From Lysobacter soli (GTDB lineage: Bacteria > Pseudomonadota > Gammaproteobacteria > Xanthomonadales > Xanthomonadaceae), in NCBI RefSeq assembly GCF_003382285.1, contig NZ_QTJR01000003.1, positions 62,001 to 126,000 on the forward strand: a stretch of DNA of 64,000 nucleotides, read 5' to 3'. Position 1 is the first letter of the stretch. Every line of letters begins with the position of its first letter. Below are positions 44,822-54,444 of this stretch, piece after piece. The notes below the pieces were generated by a model. That model had not been told where the DNA came from, made no database searches, and worked only from the letters and a program-made list of their open reading frames with translations. Position numbers and translations under genes: made by a program.

Positions 44822-46074
44822 ACGAATTCACGCTCGAACTCGTGCTCGCAGCGCTCTGTTTCGGCTATCCCTACGTGATGGCGTGGTACTGGATCGTCGG
44901 CGGCGTGATGTTCCAGGTGCTGCGCGAACGACGCGAGCCGCCGTTCGACCAGCCGCCGACGCTTGCGGACTATCCGCCCGTGTCGGTGCTGGTGCCCTGC
45001 TACAACGAGTCGCGCCAGGTGGACGAAACCATTGCGGCGCTGGCCCGCTTGGCCTATCCCGACTTCGAGATCGTCGCCATCGACGACGGCTCCAGCGACG
45101 ACACCGCCGAACGGCTTGTCCGGCTCGCGGCGCGGTATCCGCGCCTGCGCGTGGTGCGCATGGCGAACAACGGAGGAAAGGCGACGGCGATGAACTTCGG
45201 CGCGCTGGCCGCGCGGCATGAACTCGTCGCCTGCATCGACGGCGACACGCTGATGGACCCGCATGCGCTGACGTGGTTCGTGCGACGGTTCCAGAACGAT
45301 CCACTCATCGGTGGCCTCACCGGCAATCCGCGCATCCGCAACCGCACCAGCGTGATCGGGCGCCTGCAGGTGGGCGAGTTCTCCAGCATCGTGGGCCTGA
45401 TCAAACGCGCGCAGAGCGTGTACGGAACGCTGTTCACCGCATCGGGTGCGATCTGCGCGTTCCGCAAGCGGGCGCTGCACGATGTCGGCGGCTGGTCGCC
45501 GCACACGATCACCGACGACGTGGACATCAGCTGGCGGTTGCAGATGTCGGGATGGCGGATGGCGTTCGAGCCCAAGGCGATGGCGTGGATCCTCACGCCG
45601 GAAACCGTGCGCGGACTGTGGCATCAGCGGCTGCGGTGGAGCGAGGGCGGCACCGACGTCGCGCTGCGCGCGATTCCCGCTCTGTTCCGCAGGCGCGGCC
45701 TGCGCATGTGGCCGATCTGGCTGAACTGGTTCGTGTCGATGCTCTGGGCGTATTCGATGCTCGCCATGCTGGTGATCTGGTGGATGGGCGGACTGCGGCT
45801 GGGCCACTTCCTGACGCTGGAAGGATTCGGCTTCTTCCCGGGACAGGCCGGGATGGTGCTGGCGTTCCATTACCTTCTGCAGGCGATGGTCGCGGCGAGC
45901 CTGGATCGCGGTTACGAGCACGGGATCATGCGCACGCTGTTCTGGGTGGTGTGGTACCCGATCGTCTTCTGGCTGCTGCAGGCGACGACGGCCGTGGTCG
46001 GCCTGCCCCGCGCGATCTTCCGGCGAGGTCCGCGCGGGCGTTGGATCAGTCCCGACCGGGGATTCCGCGAATGA
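44818..46074 (+). CDS. pgaC: PgaC, poly-beta-1,6-GlcNAc synthase
   Basis: A 418-residue family 2 glycosyltransferase overlapping pgaB by 4 nt (ATGA). Two N-terminal membrane helices, then the catalytic domain with UDP-binding VPCYNES and AIDDGSSDD, metal motif CIDGDTLMD, acceptor motif ITDDVDISW and QRLRW (QxxRW-type), and C-terminal membrane helices. These motifs and the setting define the PNAG polymerase. It needs PgaD and is usually activated by cyclic di-GMP. Confidence 0.96.
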   Translation: MNEFTLELVLAALCFGYPYVMAWYWIVGGVMFQVLRERREPPFDQPPTLADYPPVSVLVPCYNESRQVDETIAALARLAYPDFEIVAIDDGSSDDTAERLVRLAARYPRLRVVRMANNGGKATAMNFGALAARHELVACIDGDTLMDPHALTWFVRRFQNDPLIGGLTGNPRIRNRTSVIGRLQVGEFSSIVGLIKRAQSVYGTLFTASGAICAFRKRALHDVGGWSPHTITDDVDISWRLQMSGWRMAFEPKAMAWILTPETVRGLWHQRLRWSEGGTDVALRAIPALFRRRGLRMWPIWLNWFVSMLWAYSMLAMLVIWWMGGLRLGHFLTLEGFGFFPGQAGMVLAFHYLLQAMVAASLDRGYEHGIMRTLFWVVWYPIVFWLLQATTAVVGLPRAIFRRGPRGRWISPDRGFRE

Positions 46075-46595
46075 GATGGCCTCCCCTCATCGATTCCGGC
46101 CACCTGCCGCGGTGGGTCGTGGTCCGCGATACGGCGGCGACGCTGTTCGCGTGGGGCGTACTGCTCTACGTGATCCGCGACCTGCCATGGATGGCCGCGT
46201 ACTACGCACTGCGCGTGCTCGGCGTCGACGTGCCTCCGCCATGGCCGCCGGGCGAGATGGTGCGCGATACGCTGCCCTTCCTGAAGGTGGTCGCCCTGCT
46301 CGTGTTGTGGCTGGTCACGTTTGCCGTCGCGCGTTGGCATGCGTTGACCAATCGCGAGAACGCGGCGAGCCAGCCCGAAGCACTCGAACCGGCGCAGCAG
46401 GCCGAGGCGTTCGGCGTCACCGTCGATGTGCTCCGCCGCCTGCAGGCCGCGTCGTCGTGCACGGTGCACGGAGTCGATCCGCAATCGGGGCGAGGCGGGC
46501 CGAACGTGTACGTGACCGAAGAATCCGTTGCGCGTAGCGCCAGCGTGCGTGCGGACCGGGATACCACCGCATCGGACGGAAATCCCACACCGTGA
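46071..46595 (+). CDS. pgaD: PgaD, auxiliary subunit of PNAG synthase
   Basis: Protein of 174 residues from ATG 46071, overlapping pgaC by 4 nt. Two membrane helices at about 20-42 (TAATLFAWGVLLYVIRDLPW) and 66-89 (FLKVVALLVLWLVTFAVARW) surround a short periplasmic loop, followed by a cytoplasmic tail ending in a disordered stretch. Size, topology and place match PgaD, which binds c-di-GMP with PgaC. Primary sequence is poorly conserved, so the call rests mostly on context. Confidence 0.88.
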   Translation: MRWPPLIDSGHLPRWVVVRDTAATLFAWGVLLYVIRDLPWMAAYYALRVLGVDVPPPWPPGEMVRDTLPFLKVVALLVLWLVTFAVARWHALTNRENAASQPEALEPAQQAEAFGVTVDVLRRLQAASSCTVHGVDPQSGRGGPNVYVTEESVARSASVRADRDTTASDGNPTP

Positions 46596-46608
46596 ACGTC
46601 CGCCGGCC

Positions 46609-47661
46609 CTAACGGTCGAGCACCCCGCCGTCGCGCAGCAACGCCATCGCCTGCGTGCGCGACCGCACACCGAGTTTCCCGAAGATGCGTGTCAACGTGT
46701 TTCGCACCGTCTTGTCGCTGATGAACAGCGACGCGGCGATCTCGGCATTGGTGCAACCGGCGACCAGGCGCTGGACGATCATGCGCTCCCGCTCGGTCAG
46801 TGCGGCAAGTCGGTCTGTCGGTTCGCCTCCGAGGAATTGCAGCGTCTCCTCGCGAAAACGCGTCCACGCGGATTCGCTTTCCAGCAGGACGTGGTTGCGC
46901 GACTCCAGTTCGACGAAGCGCGCACCGGGAATGCTCGCCGCGAGCAGCCGGCCTTCCTCCAGCGGCACCACGCCGTCCTGGCGGCTGTGCAGCACCAGCG
47001 TCGGCACCGTCACCTGCGGCAGCAGATCGATCACGTTGATGTGCGCGCGGGCCTCCAGCAGCGCGCCCGCGGCCTCGGCGGTGGTCGTGGTGCGCGCGAG
47101 TTCGTTGAACCACTGCACCTGCGCGTCGGTGGCGTCGGGAATGAAGCGCGCGGTGAACACCTGCCGGAACACGGGGTTCTGGTCGTTCCAGCCGCCACGC
47201 GCGATGTCGACGATGGCCCGGTACATGCGCGCGGCTTCCGGGTTGTCGCGCTCGTACGCGCCACGCGCGTAGCCGCCGTACAGCAGCAGCTTCGAAACGC
47301 GGCGCGGGTATTTCACTGCATACGCGAGGCAGGCTGCCGCGCCCTGCGAAATACCCATCAAGGCGAACGGTTCGTCGAGGCCGGCCGCATCGACCACGCT
47401 CTCCAGATCGCCCAGCCAGTTGGGCAGCGACAGGCCGCGTGGATCGCCGCCGGTCATGCCGCAGCCGCGCTCGTCATAGCGGATGAAATGGAAGTGGCTG
47501 CCGAAGAAACGCGTCCAGTGCTGCCAGATCGGGCTTTCGAGGTCGTACTCGAGGTGGCTGAGCCAGTTGGCGGCCTTCACCAGCGTGACGCCCGACCCCA
47601 TCGACGACCACGCGATGCGCGTGCCCTCGGGGCTGGTGAGGTAACGGATCGACTGCTTCAT
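46609..47661 (-). CDS. alpha/beta-hydrolase fused to LuxR-type HTH
   Basis: Protein of 350 residues from ATG 47661. Residues about 10-270 are an alpha/beta hydrolase: nucleophile elbow GISQGAAA (Ser105), DGVVPLEEG with the acid region, and SRNHVLLES with the catalytic His. The C-terminal 65 residues are a LuxR-type HTH (LTERERMIVQRLVAGCTNAE, IAASLFISDKTVRNTLTRIF). No receiver or autoinducer domain is present. Such fusions are thought to sense a small ester or lactone through the hydrolase fold, though this is inference. It is divergent from the MddA-like gene and convergent with pgaD; its targets may include either. Confidence 0.88.
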   Translation of the reverse strand: MKQSIRYLTSPEGTRIAWSSMGSGVTLVKAANWLSHLEYDLESPIWQHWTRFFGSHFHFIRYDERGCGMTGGDPRGLSLPNWLGDLESVVDAAGLDEPFALMGISQGAAACLAYAVKYPRRVSKLLLYGGYARGAYERDNPEAARMYRAIVDIARGGWNDQNPVFRQVFTARFIPDATDAQVQWFNELARTTTTAEAAGALLEARAHINVIDLLPQVTVPTLVLHSRQDGVVPLEEGRLLAASIPGARFVELESRNHVLLESESAWTRFREETLQFLGGEPTDRLAALTERERMIVQRLVAGCTNAEIAASLFISDKTVRNTLTRIFGKLGVRSRTQAMALLRDGGVLDR

Positions 47662-47819
47662 GGTCGAAAGCCTTCGTCGTGCCCGCCGCCAGTCTAGTCG
47701 GGACAAACCTCACCCGGTAGCGCCCGCGCCGGGCAAACGGCGGGACGTCCGTCCCCTATGGCCGCGCCGCGCGCAGGAGGATGCTGCGGGCACTTTCCCC
47801 CGGGGCTTTCGAGGCTGTC

Positions 47820-48590
47820 ATGAAGCGACGGTTGATCCTGCTCTACGGCGTGGCGTGCTACGCGGTGTTCTTCGCGACGTTCCTGTACGCGATCGGCTTC
47901 GTCGGCGGTTTCGGGGTGCCGAAGTCCATGGACTCGCCCCGCGACACGAGCCTGCCTGTCGCGCTGGCGATAAACCTGGGCCTGCTCGCACTTTTCGCGC
48001 TTCAGCACAGCGTGATGGCGCGGCCGGCGTTCAAGCGCGCATGGACGCGCGTGATTCCCGAATCCGCCGAACGCAGCACCTACACGTTGCTGTCGAGCGT
48101 CGCGCTGATCGTGCTGTTCTGGCTGTGGCGTCCGCTCGGCGGCATCGTGTGGCACGTCGAGAACGAGGTCGGCCGCGTCCTGCTGTACGCCGCCTTCGCG
48201 TTCGGCTGGGCGCTGGTGCTGGTGTCGACGTTCCTGATCAATCATTTCGACCTGTTCGGCCTGCGCCAGGTCTGGCTGCAGTTCCGCGGCCGCCCGTATC
48301 GTCCGCTGCCTTTCAAGACGCCCGGCCCGTACCGGATCGTGCGCCACCCGCTGTATGTCGGCTGGTTCTTCGCGTTCTGGGCGACGCCGACGATGACGGT
48401 GACGCACCTGGTGTTCGCACTGATGACGACGGCCTACATCCTCATCGCCATCCGCCTGGAGGAACGCGACCTGCTCGATGCGCTGCCGGAGTACGCGCAA
48501 TACCGCCGCGATGTGCCGATGCTGGTGCCGCGCACCTCGCGTGCTTCGCGCGGCGTCGCGACGCGCCATGCCGGCACGCCGGCGCAGTGA
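47820..48590 (+). CDS. mddA: methanethiol S-methyltransferase (MddA)-like membrane protein
   Basis: Protein of 256 residues from ATG 47820. Five to six membrane helices and the ICMT/NnrU-type signature RIVRHPLYVGWFFAFW followed by LEERDLLDALPEYAQYRRDV, both typical of the MddA group. LQHSVMARPAFKRAW is also characteristic. MddA methylates methanethiol with S-adenosylmethionine to give dimethyl sulfide. Without a close alignment NnrU-like proteins remain an alternative. It is divergent from the LuxR-hydrolase fusion with a 158-bp gap. Confidence 0.82.
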   Translation: MKRRLILLYGVACYAVFFATFLYAIGFVGGFGVPKSMDSPRDTSLPVALAINLGLLALFALQHSVMARPAFKRAWTRVIPESAERSTYTLLSSVALIVLFWLWRPLGGIVWHVENEVGRVLLYAAFAFGWALVLVSTFLINHFDLFGLRQVWLQFRGRPYRPLPFKTPGPYRIVRHPLYVGWFFAFWATPTMTVTHLVFALMTTAYILIAIRLEERDLLDALPEYAQYRRDVPMLVPRTSRASRGVATRHAGTPAQ

Positions 48591-48649
48591 CCGTAGCGGG
48601 CCGACCCTGTGCGGAGCTCCGCCATCGGGACTTCACGACGCGAGCGGCG

Positions 48650-49564
48650 TCAAAGCACCGCCCTGGCGCTTCCGGGATAGTCCGTGCTCAATGCCATCGC
48701 TTCGCCGGCGTCCACTTCGGCCTGTAGCAGCGCGAGCTTCGCCTGGATGCGCCGCTGGGCGTCGCTGCCGAGCACCACCCAGTGCCTGCCGGGGTGTGAG
48801 GCGACGACCTCGTAGATCGCCTCCGCCGCACGTGCGGGGTCGCCGGGGAACATGTCAGGGGTCAGCGTTCCCATGAGATCGCGGAAGGCGCCGGACGTGG
48901 CCGCGTACACGGCGATGGATTCGCCCGAGAACTTCGTGCGCTGTTCGATGCCCGTACGGAACGAACCGGGTTCGACGAGGAACGCGCGCAGCCCTAGCGG
49001 TTCGAGTTCCTGCCACAACGCTTCGGTCAACCCTTCCAGCGCGAACTTGCTTGATGAGTAATAGCCGTTCGCCGGCAGGCTCGACAGTCCATCCATCGAC
49101 GACATGTTGACGATCGTGCCTTTTCCCCGAGCGCGCATGCCCGGCAAGACGAGGCGGATCATCTCCACCGGGCCGAAGAAGTTGACCTCGAACTGCGCGC
49201 GGTAGTCGTCCTCGCGCTGCTCCTCGATGGCGCCAAGGAAGTCGATGCCGGCATTGTTGACGAGTACGTCGATGCGACCGAAATGTGCCAGCGCCTGGTC
49301 GACGGCTGCGGCGCGTTGCGCGCGATCGGTCACGTCCATCGCGACGGCAAGCGCGCGCACCGGAAACGCGGAGACCAGATCGCGGAGGCGATCGACGCCG
49401 CGCGCCGCCAGCACGGCGCGGTCTCCACGCGCCAGGACGGTCTCCGCGAGGGCGCGGCCAAGGCCGCTCGAGGCACCGGTGATGAACCAGATGCGCGCAT
49501 CGCTTCGCCCGCTTTCCTCAACGGGCACAGCGGCTTCAGCGACGTGATCGGGTTGCCGGCGCAT
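48650..49564 (-). CDS. short-chain dehydrogenase/reductase (classical type)
   Basis: Protein of 304 residues from ATG 49564. Cofactor motif TGASSGLGRALAE at about 30, NNAGIDFLG, catalytic Ser in VNMSSMDGLSS and YYSSSKFALEG (Tyr-x3-Lys). The TDRAQ region and Arg residues after strand 2 suggest NADP preference, which is only a guess. It is similar in layout to the SDR at 56703. It is last gene of a leftward set with the epoxide hydrolase (83 nt) and Dps. Confidence 0.87.
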   Translation of the reverse strand: MRRQPDHVAEAAVPVEESGRSDARIWFITGASSGLGRALAETVLARGDRAVLAARGVDRLRDLVSAFPVRALAVAMDVTDRAQRAAAVDQALAHFGRIDVLVNNAGIDFLGAIEEQREDDYRAQFEVNFFGPVEMIRLVLPGMRARGKGTIVNMSSMDGLSSLPANGYYSSSKFALEGLTEALWQELEPLGLRAFLVEPGSFRTGIEQRTKFSGESIAVYAATSGAFRDLMGTLTPDMFPGDPARAAEAIYEVVASHPGRHWVVLGSDAQRRIQAKLALLQAEVDAGEAMALSTDYPGSARAVL

Positions 49565-49647
49565 GGGGTCTCTCCGACGGGTTGATGACGCAGTGACATC
49601 GCTCAGGGCGCAAGAAAACCGGCGCCCACGGAAGCGGCGAGTTTCGA

Positions 49648-50979
49648 TCAGAGCGAAGCCCGCAACGGCCGGAATGCCGCACGCAGCTCGCTGGCGAACA
49701 GCCGGGGCTGTTCCCATGCGGCGAAGTGCCCGCCCCTGTCCACTTCGTTGAAGTAGTACAGCGTCCGATAGGCCTGCGTCGCCCAGGTGCGCGGCGCGCG
49801 GTAGATCTCGCCGGGGAACACCGTGATGGCGACCGGGATGCGGATGTCGCCGGTCTTCTGCGCCAGGGCGCTGAAGTTGTTGTTGTGGTTCTCCCAGTAG
49901 AAGCGCGCCGCCGAGACCGCGGTGCCCGTCAACCAGTAGAGGCTGATGTCGTCGAGCATCTCGTCGCGCGTCAGCACGCGCTCGGGAACGCCATCGCTGT
50001 CGGTCCACTGGACGAACTTGTCGTACATCCAGCCCGCGAGACCGGCCGGCGAATCGTTCAGCGCGTAGCCCACGGTCTGCGGCCGCGTGACCATCATCGC
50101 GCCGTACGCTGCGTTCTTCGAAAAGAACGCATTCAGCGCTTCGAAGGCGGCCTGCTCCGATGCACTCAATCCGGCCGGCGCGGGATCGCCGGCGTTGATC
50201 GCGTGGATCACGTCCTGCGGCACCGTGGCCGGCATGTTGAGATGGATGCCGAGCAGTCCCGATGGCGCCTGTCGCGCCATCGTGTCGGAGATGACCGATC
50301 CATGGTCGCCGCCCTGCGACACGTAGCGCGCGTACCCCAGCCGCTTCATGAGCACGTCCCATGCACGGCCGATGCGATCCGGGCCCCACCCCGCTTCGCG
50401 CGGGCGCTCGGAGAATCCATAGCCGGGGATGGACGGAATCACGACGTGGAATGCGTCCGCTGCCTTCCCGCCGTGCGCGGTGGGATCGGTCAGCGGGCCG
50501 ATGGTCTTCAGGAATTCCAGTACCGAACCGGGCCAACCGTGCGTGAGGATCAGCGGCATCGCGTCCTCATGCCGGGAACGCACGTGGATGAAGTGGACGT
50601 CGAGTCCGTCCAGCTTCGTCATGAACTGCGGCAATGCGTTGAGCCTGCCTTCCGCCTCGCGCCAGTCGTAACCGGTAGCCCAGTAGGACACCAGCGCCTG
50701 CAGTCGCGCCAGCTGAAGCCCCTGCGATTCGTCGCCGACGGTTTCGCGATCCGGCCAACGCGTCGCTGCCGCCCGCCGGCGCATGTCCAGCACGTCGGAT
50801 TCGGGAACGTGGATGCGGAAGGGCCGGATCGCCGCGTCGCCGGCGGTTGCCGCCAGCGCAGCGCCCGGCAGCAGGCTCCACGCGCCGGCCGCGGCAAGGG
50901 TCCGGGCCGCGTTGCCGAGGAAGCGGCGCCGTTCGCAGTCTAGGGGCTCGTGGCCCGCGAAATGCTCGATGGAGGTCAT
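49648..50979 (-). CDS. Tat-exported epoxide hydrolase family protein
   Basis: Protein of 443 residues. A twin-arginine signal ERRRFLGNAARTLAAAGAWS is followed by SLLPGAALAATA. The mature protein starts with an EHN domain (about 50-160; RPFRIHVPESDVLDMRRR), then the hydrolase fold with HGWPGSVLEF (147-156) and the Asp nucleophile 225 in SQGGDHGSVIS. This is the juvenile-hormone/microsomal epoxide hydrolase type, about 400 residues. It is between Dps (43 nt upstream) and an SDR, all leftward. The likely reaction is hydrolysis of an epoxide to a diol. Confidence 0.9.
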   Translation of the reverse strand: MTSIEHFAGHEPLDCERRRFLGNAARTLAAAGAWSLLPGAALAATAGDAAIRPFRIHVPESDVLDMRRRAAATRWPDRETVGDESQGLQLARLQALVSYWATGYDWREAEGRLNALPQFMTKLDGLDVHFIHVRSRHEDAMPLILTHGWPGSVLEFLKTIGPLTDPTAHGGKAADAFHVVIPSIPGYGFSERPREAGWGPDRIGRAWDVLMKRLGYARYVSQGGDHGSVISDTMARQAPSGLLGIHLNMPATVPQDVIHAINAGDPAPAGLSASEQAAFEALNAFFSKNAAYGAMMVTRPQTVGYALNDSPAGLAGWMYDKFVQWTDSDGVPERVLTRDEMLDDISLYWLTGTAVSAARFYWENHNNNFSALAQKTGDIRIPVAITVFPGEIYRAPRTWATQAYRTLYYFNEVDRGGHFAAWEQPRLFASELRAAFRPLRASL

Positions 50980-51022
50980 GGGAGGTTCCGTTCGATTCGT
51001 GGAGATGCGCGCCGCTGCATGC

Positions 51023-51541
51023 TCAACGCGGAGCGCGCGTGGTCTCGAACAGGTACCAGCTGCGGTTCTCGGCCTCGTCGATCCAGGTCTCGAGCAGGCT
51101 CGTCGTCGCGACGTCGCCATACGGTTCGCACACCGCATGCGTGGAGCGCAGGAAGGACGCGAGCCGGCGGTTGTCGTCGGCAAGTTCGGCCAGCATGTCC
51201 TGCGGAGTGACGTACTCCGCGTCGTTGTCGAGCAAACGCTGCAGGCGGTGGACATGCCCGATCGAACGCAGCGTCGTACCGCCGACCTTGCGTGCACGCT
51301 CGGCGATGGCGTCGGTCGTGGCGAAGATCTCGCCGGCCTGCTCGTCCAGCATCAGGTGGTAGTCGCGGAAATGCGGCCCGGACATGTGCCAGTGGAAGTT
51401 CTTGGTCTTCATGTACAGCGCCAGCATGTCGGCCAGCAGCGTGGTGAGTGCGGCAGCGATGTCGAGTCCAGCCTGGGCGCGCAGGTCGGTGCGGGTGTGC
51501 AGCGGTGCGGACTGCCGCGTCTTGACGGGAAGCATGTTCAC
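51023..51541 (-). CDS. dps: Dps-family ferritin-like DNA-protecting protein
   Basis: Protein of 172 residues from GTG 51541 (AAGGAGA 8 nt before); ATG 51535 is an alternative start. Dps fold with the ferroxidase residues in KNFHWHMSGPHFRDYHLMLD and DEQAGEIFATTDAIAERARK, which also carries acidic ligands. The N-terminal tail is short with three basic residues. Dps oxidises Fe(II) with hydrogen peroxide and protects DNA; about 12 subunits form a shell. It heads a leftward group with a Tat-exported epoxide hydrolase and an SDR. It is divergent from the FixL-like kinase. Confidence 0.93.
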   Translation of the reverse strand: MNMLPVKTRQSAPLHTRTDLRAQAGLDIAAALTTLLADMLALYMKTKNFHWHMSGPHFRDYHLMLDEQAGEIFATTDAIAERARKVGGTTLRSIGHVHRLQRLLDNDAEYVTPQDMLAELADDNRRLASFLRSTHAVCEPYGDVATTSLLETWIDEAENRSWYLFETTRAPR

Positions 51542-51686
51542 GGTCGATCTCCTTCCTGGATGGGCCGCGAGGGCCGATGACCGCAGACTAGGCAGGCACG
51601 AGCGGGCCGTGTATCGGACGATCGTGTCGCCGCCTCATACTTTGGTTTGCATCGGCGCGATGCAGGGGCGGCGCGACGCCGCGGCG

Positions 51687-53681
51687 ATGCTACTGTTCAC
51701 CGCGCCGAGCACCGCACCGGAGCCGCCCGTGGCCGCCCTTCCCCGCCTGCAGCCCCATCCGCCCACCGCGCGTGCCGCCGTGCGCGTCCGGACGCGCGAA
51801 CGCGTCAGTCCGTGGCTGCTGCGCACGTCGGCGGCCGCGCTCATGCTGGGCATCTTCCTGCTCGACACGCTCACGACGCTGGAAGGTGCAGTCGCCGTGC
51901 TTTACGTCGTCGCGGTGCTGCTGGTGGCCGGCACGCATCGCCGTGGCGACATCGCGATGGCTGCGGCTGGCTCCGTGCTGCTGACGATCATCGCCTACGC
52001 GCAATCGCACGGCATGGAGCACGTGGGCTCGCAGACCGTGCGCGCGTTCGTGAGCCTGTCGGCCATCGGCATCGCGGCCCTGCTGGCTCTGCAGAACCAG
52101 AGCGCGGTGCGCACGCTGTCGGCGCAGGCGACGTTGCTGGACGTCTCGCACGACATGATCTTCGTGCGCGACATCGCCGGAACGATCACCTTCTGGAACG
52201 CGACCGCCGAAAGCGTCTACGGATTCCCCTCGGTGCAGGCGCTGGGCCGCCGTGCGGACGAACTGCTCGGCACGCGCTATCCCGATCGCCGCGAGAACGT
52301 CGAGGCGCAACTGCTTGCCACCGGCCGCTGGGAAGGCGTGCTCGAACAGGTCACGCGCCATGGAAACACGCTCGTGCTCGACAGCCGCTGGGTGCTGCAG
52401 CGCGACGACAAGGGGCGTCCTGTCGGCGTGCTCGAAACGCACACCGACATCACCGAACGCAAGGCCGCATACGCGGCCCTGGTGCGCAGCGAGCAGCGCT
52501 TCCGCCGCATGTTCGACGAGAGCCGCATCGGCGTGCTGCAGCAGGACTGGAGCGCGGTGCGCGCCGAACTTGAGGCGCGCGGCCTGCGCGATGCCGATGC
52601 GCTGGCGCACCACATCGCCGGGCATCCCGAGTTCGTCGGCCATGCCCGGCGGCTGGCGCGCATCGAGGAGGTGAACCCCGCCTTCGCGATGATGTTCGCC
52701 GACAGCGAGTCGATGACGGCACCGGCGTCCGTGCAGGACATCATCGGCGATGCCGACCGCACCTTCGCCGCCGCCTTGCTGGCCTTCGCGCGTGGCGATG
52801 CGTTCCACGAGGGCGAAACCGAGATCGTCCGCCGAGGTGGCGACCGGGTGCCCGTGCTGTTCACCATCACCTTCCCCTCCGCCGGGGACGCCGATGCGAG
52901 CGTGCTGGTGTTCGTGGTCGACAACACCGAACGCCAGCGCGCGCAGGACGCGTTGCTGCTCGCGCAGACCGAACTGGCGCATGCCTCGCGCGTGTCGACG
53001 CTGGGCGAGCTGACGGCGTCGATCGCGCACGAGGTCAACCAGCCGCTGATGAGCGTGGTCACCTACGGCGAGGCCGGCATGCGCTGGCTGCGCCGCGACC
53101 CGCCGGACCTGCACGAAGTGGACACCGCGATCTCGCGGATCGTGTCCGAAGGCCGCCGCGCGGGCGAGATCGTGCAGCGCATCCGCGCGTTCCTCGGCAA
53201 GGCAACGGCCGGGCACGAAACGCTCGACATCGGCCACGTCATCGAGGAAGCGACGCGGCTGGTCCAGCACGAACTGGCGCGTGGCGCCGTGGACCTGCAT
53301 CTCGAACTCGAACCGCACCTGCCGGCGGTCCGCGGCGACCGGGTCCAGCTGCAGCAGGTGCTGGTGAACCTCATGGTCAACGCAAGCCAGGCGATGACGG
53401 GACAGGCGAATCGCCGGCGGCTGTCGGTGGTCGCGGCGGCAACGGTCGACGGCCGCATCGACATCGCCGTCGCCGACACCGGCCCGGGCATTGCGGCCGA
53501 ACACCTGGAGCGCCTGTTCGATCCCTTCTTCACCACGCGCCCGGAAGGCATGGGCATGGGGCTGGCGATCTGCCGCACCATCGTCGAATCGCACGGCGGC
53601 CGGCTCGGCGTCGAAAGCACGCCCGGCGACGGCGCGACGTTCCGGCTTTCGCTCTCCACCGCGACGGAGACTCCCGTATGA
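51687..53681 (+). CDS. membrane PAS-domain sensor histidine kinase (FixL/TodS-like)
   Basis: Protein of 664 residues from ATG 51687 (ATG 51660 is possible; neither has a clear ribosome site). Four N-terminal membrane helices (about 45-140), two PAS domains (about 150-280, [20 protein letters not shown]; about 290-430), and a kinase core with H-box [13 protein letters not shown] (His448), N-box [11 protein letters not shown] and G-boxes DTGPGIA and [16 protein letters not shown] marks the FixL/HisKA type. No haem-binding His in the PAS can be assigned. Its stop overlaps the regulator gene by 4 nt. The ligand is unknown. Confidence 0.93.
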   Translation: MLLFTAPSTAPEPPVAALPRLQPHPPTARAAVRVRTRERVSPWLLRTSAAALMLGIFLLDTLTTLEGAVAVLYVVAVLLVAGTHRRGDIAMAAAGSVLLTIIAYAQSHGMEHVGSQTVRAFVSLSAIGIAALLALQNQSAVRTLSAQATLLDVSHDMIFVRDIAGTITFWNATAESVYGFPSVQALGRRADELLGTRYPDRRENVEAQLLATGRWEGVLEQVTRHGNTLVLDSRWVLQRDDKGRPVGVLETHTDITERKAAYAALVRSEQRFRRMFDESRIGVLQQDWSAVRAELEARGLRDADALAHHIAGHPEFVGHARRLARIEEVNPAFAMMFADSESMTAPASVQDIIGDADRTFAAALLAFARGDAFHEGETEIVRRGGDRVPVLFTITFPSAGDADASVLVFVVDNTERQRAQDALLLAQTELAHASRVSTLGELTASIAHEVNQPLMSVVTYGEAGMRWLRRDPPDLHEVDTAISRIVSEGRRAGEIVQRIRAFLGKATAGHETLDIGHVIEEATRLVQHELARGAVDLHLELEPHLPAVRGDRVQLQQVLVNLMVNASQAMTGQANRRRLSVVAAATVDGRIDIAVADTGPGIAAEHLERLFDPFFTTRPEGMGMGLAICRTIVESHGGRLGVESTPGDGATFRLSLSTATETPV

Positions 53682-54334
53682 ACACGTCCCTGGATCCGCC
53701 GGCGAATCCGCGCGGTGCCGCGCCCGTTGCCCCGCTGGTCGTCATCGTCGACGACGAAGCTGCAGTGCGCGACGCGCTGGACAGCCTGTTCCGCTCCATC
53801 GGCCTGCGTACGCTGCTGTTCGCCTCGCCCGCCGAACTCCTGCAGGCGAGCGTGCCCGACACGCTAGGCTGCCTGATCCTCGACGTGCGGCTGCCGGGCA
53901 TCAGCGGCCTGGACCTGCAGGAACAACTGGCGCGCCACGGCATCGCGCTGCCCATCGTGTTCATGACCGGACATGGCGACATTCCGATGTCGGTGCGCGC
54001 GATGAAGGCCGGCGCGGTGGACTTCCTCCCCAAGCCTTTCCGCGACCAGGACATGCTAGACGCGGTGGCCGGCGCGATCGAACGCGACGCGCAGCGACGC
54101 GCGGACAATGCGGCGCTGGACGAGGTGCGCACGCGCTACGCGACGCTGACGCCGCGCGAGCGCGAGGTGATGGCGCACGTCGCTTCGGGCCTGATGAACA
54201 AGCAGGTCGCCGGCCTGCTCGAACTGAGCGAGATCACGGTGAAGATCCATCGCGGCAACGTCATGCGGAAGATGGGCGTGCGCACGCTGGCCGACCTGGT
54301 GCGCCAGGCCGAAGCGCTGGCGCTGGGCGCATGA
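53678..54334 (+). CDS. FixJ-family LuxR-type response regulator
   Basis: Protein of 218 residues from ATG 53678 (ATGA overlap with the kinase). Receiver with Asp69 in [12 protein letters not shown] and the FixJ-type [19 protein letters not shown], then a NarL/LuxR HTH ([38 protein letters not shown]). Length and motifs are typical of FixJ/StyR/TodT. Such regulators bind inverted repeats of 5-6 bp with 4-nt spacing; candidate sites CATAC-N4-GTATG lie just downstream (54347) and at two further promoters. Confidence 0.95.
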   Translation: MNTSLDPPANPRGAAPVAPLVVIVDDEAAVRDALDSLFRSIGLRTLLFASPAELLQASVPDTLGCLILDVRLPGISGLDLQEQLARHGIALPIVFMTGHGDIPMSVRAMKAGAVDFLPKPFRDQDMLDAVAGAIERDAQRRADNAALDEVRTRYATLTPREREVMAHVASGLMNKQVAGLLELSEITVKIHRGNVMRKMGVRTLADLVRQAEALALGA

Positions 54335-54346
54335 CGCGCGGACGGA

Positions 54347-54360
54347 CATACGTCCGTATG
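54347..54360. promoter_or_regulatory. CATACG-TC-CGTATG palindrome (FixJ-type box), copy 1
   Basis: Perfect 6-bp-arm inverted repeat CATACGTCCGTATG 85 nt before the receiver-only gene. The following ATTCCGCGCC is shared with copy 2 (about 21 of 24 aligned bases identical across the box and following bases). Confidence 0.6.
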
Positions 54361-54444
54361 ATTCCGCGCCACGACGTGCAGGCGTAACGTTCGCATGCCG
54401 CCACCCGATGCGCGTTTCTGCGCACGGCGGCACGAAGGGCCTTG

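Noticed and set aside
51610-51645. GTATCGGACGATCG and CTCATAC in the Dps-kinase gap as a further FixJ-type box
   Set aside because: Half-site spacing and sequence do not match the CATAC-N4-GTATG pattern.
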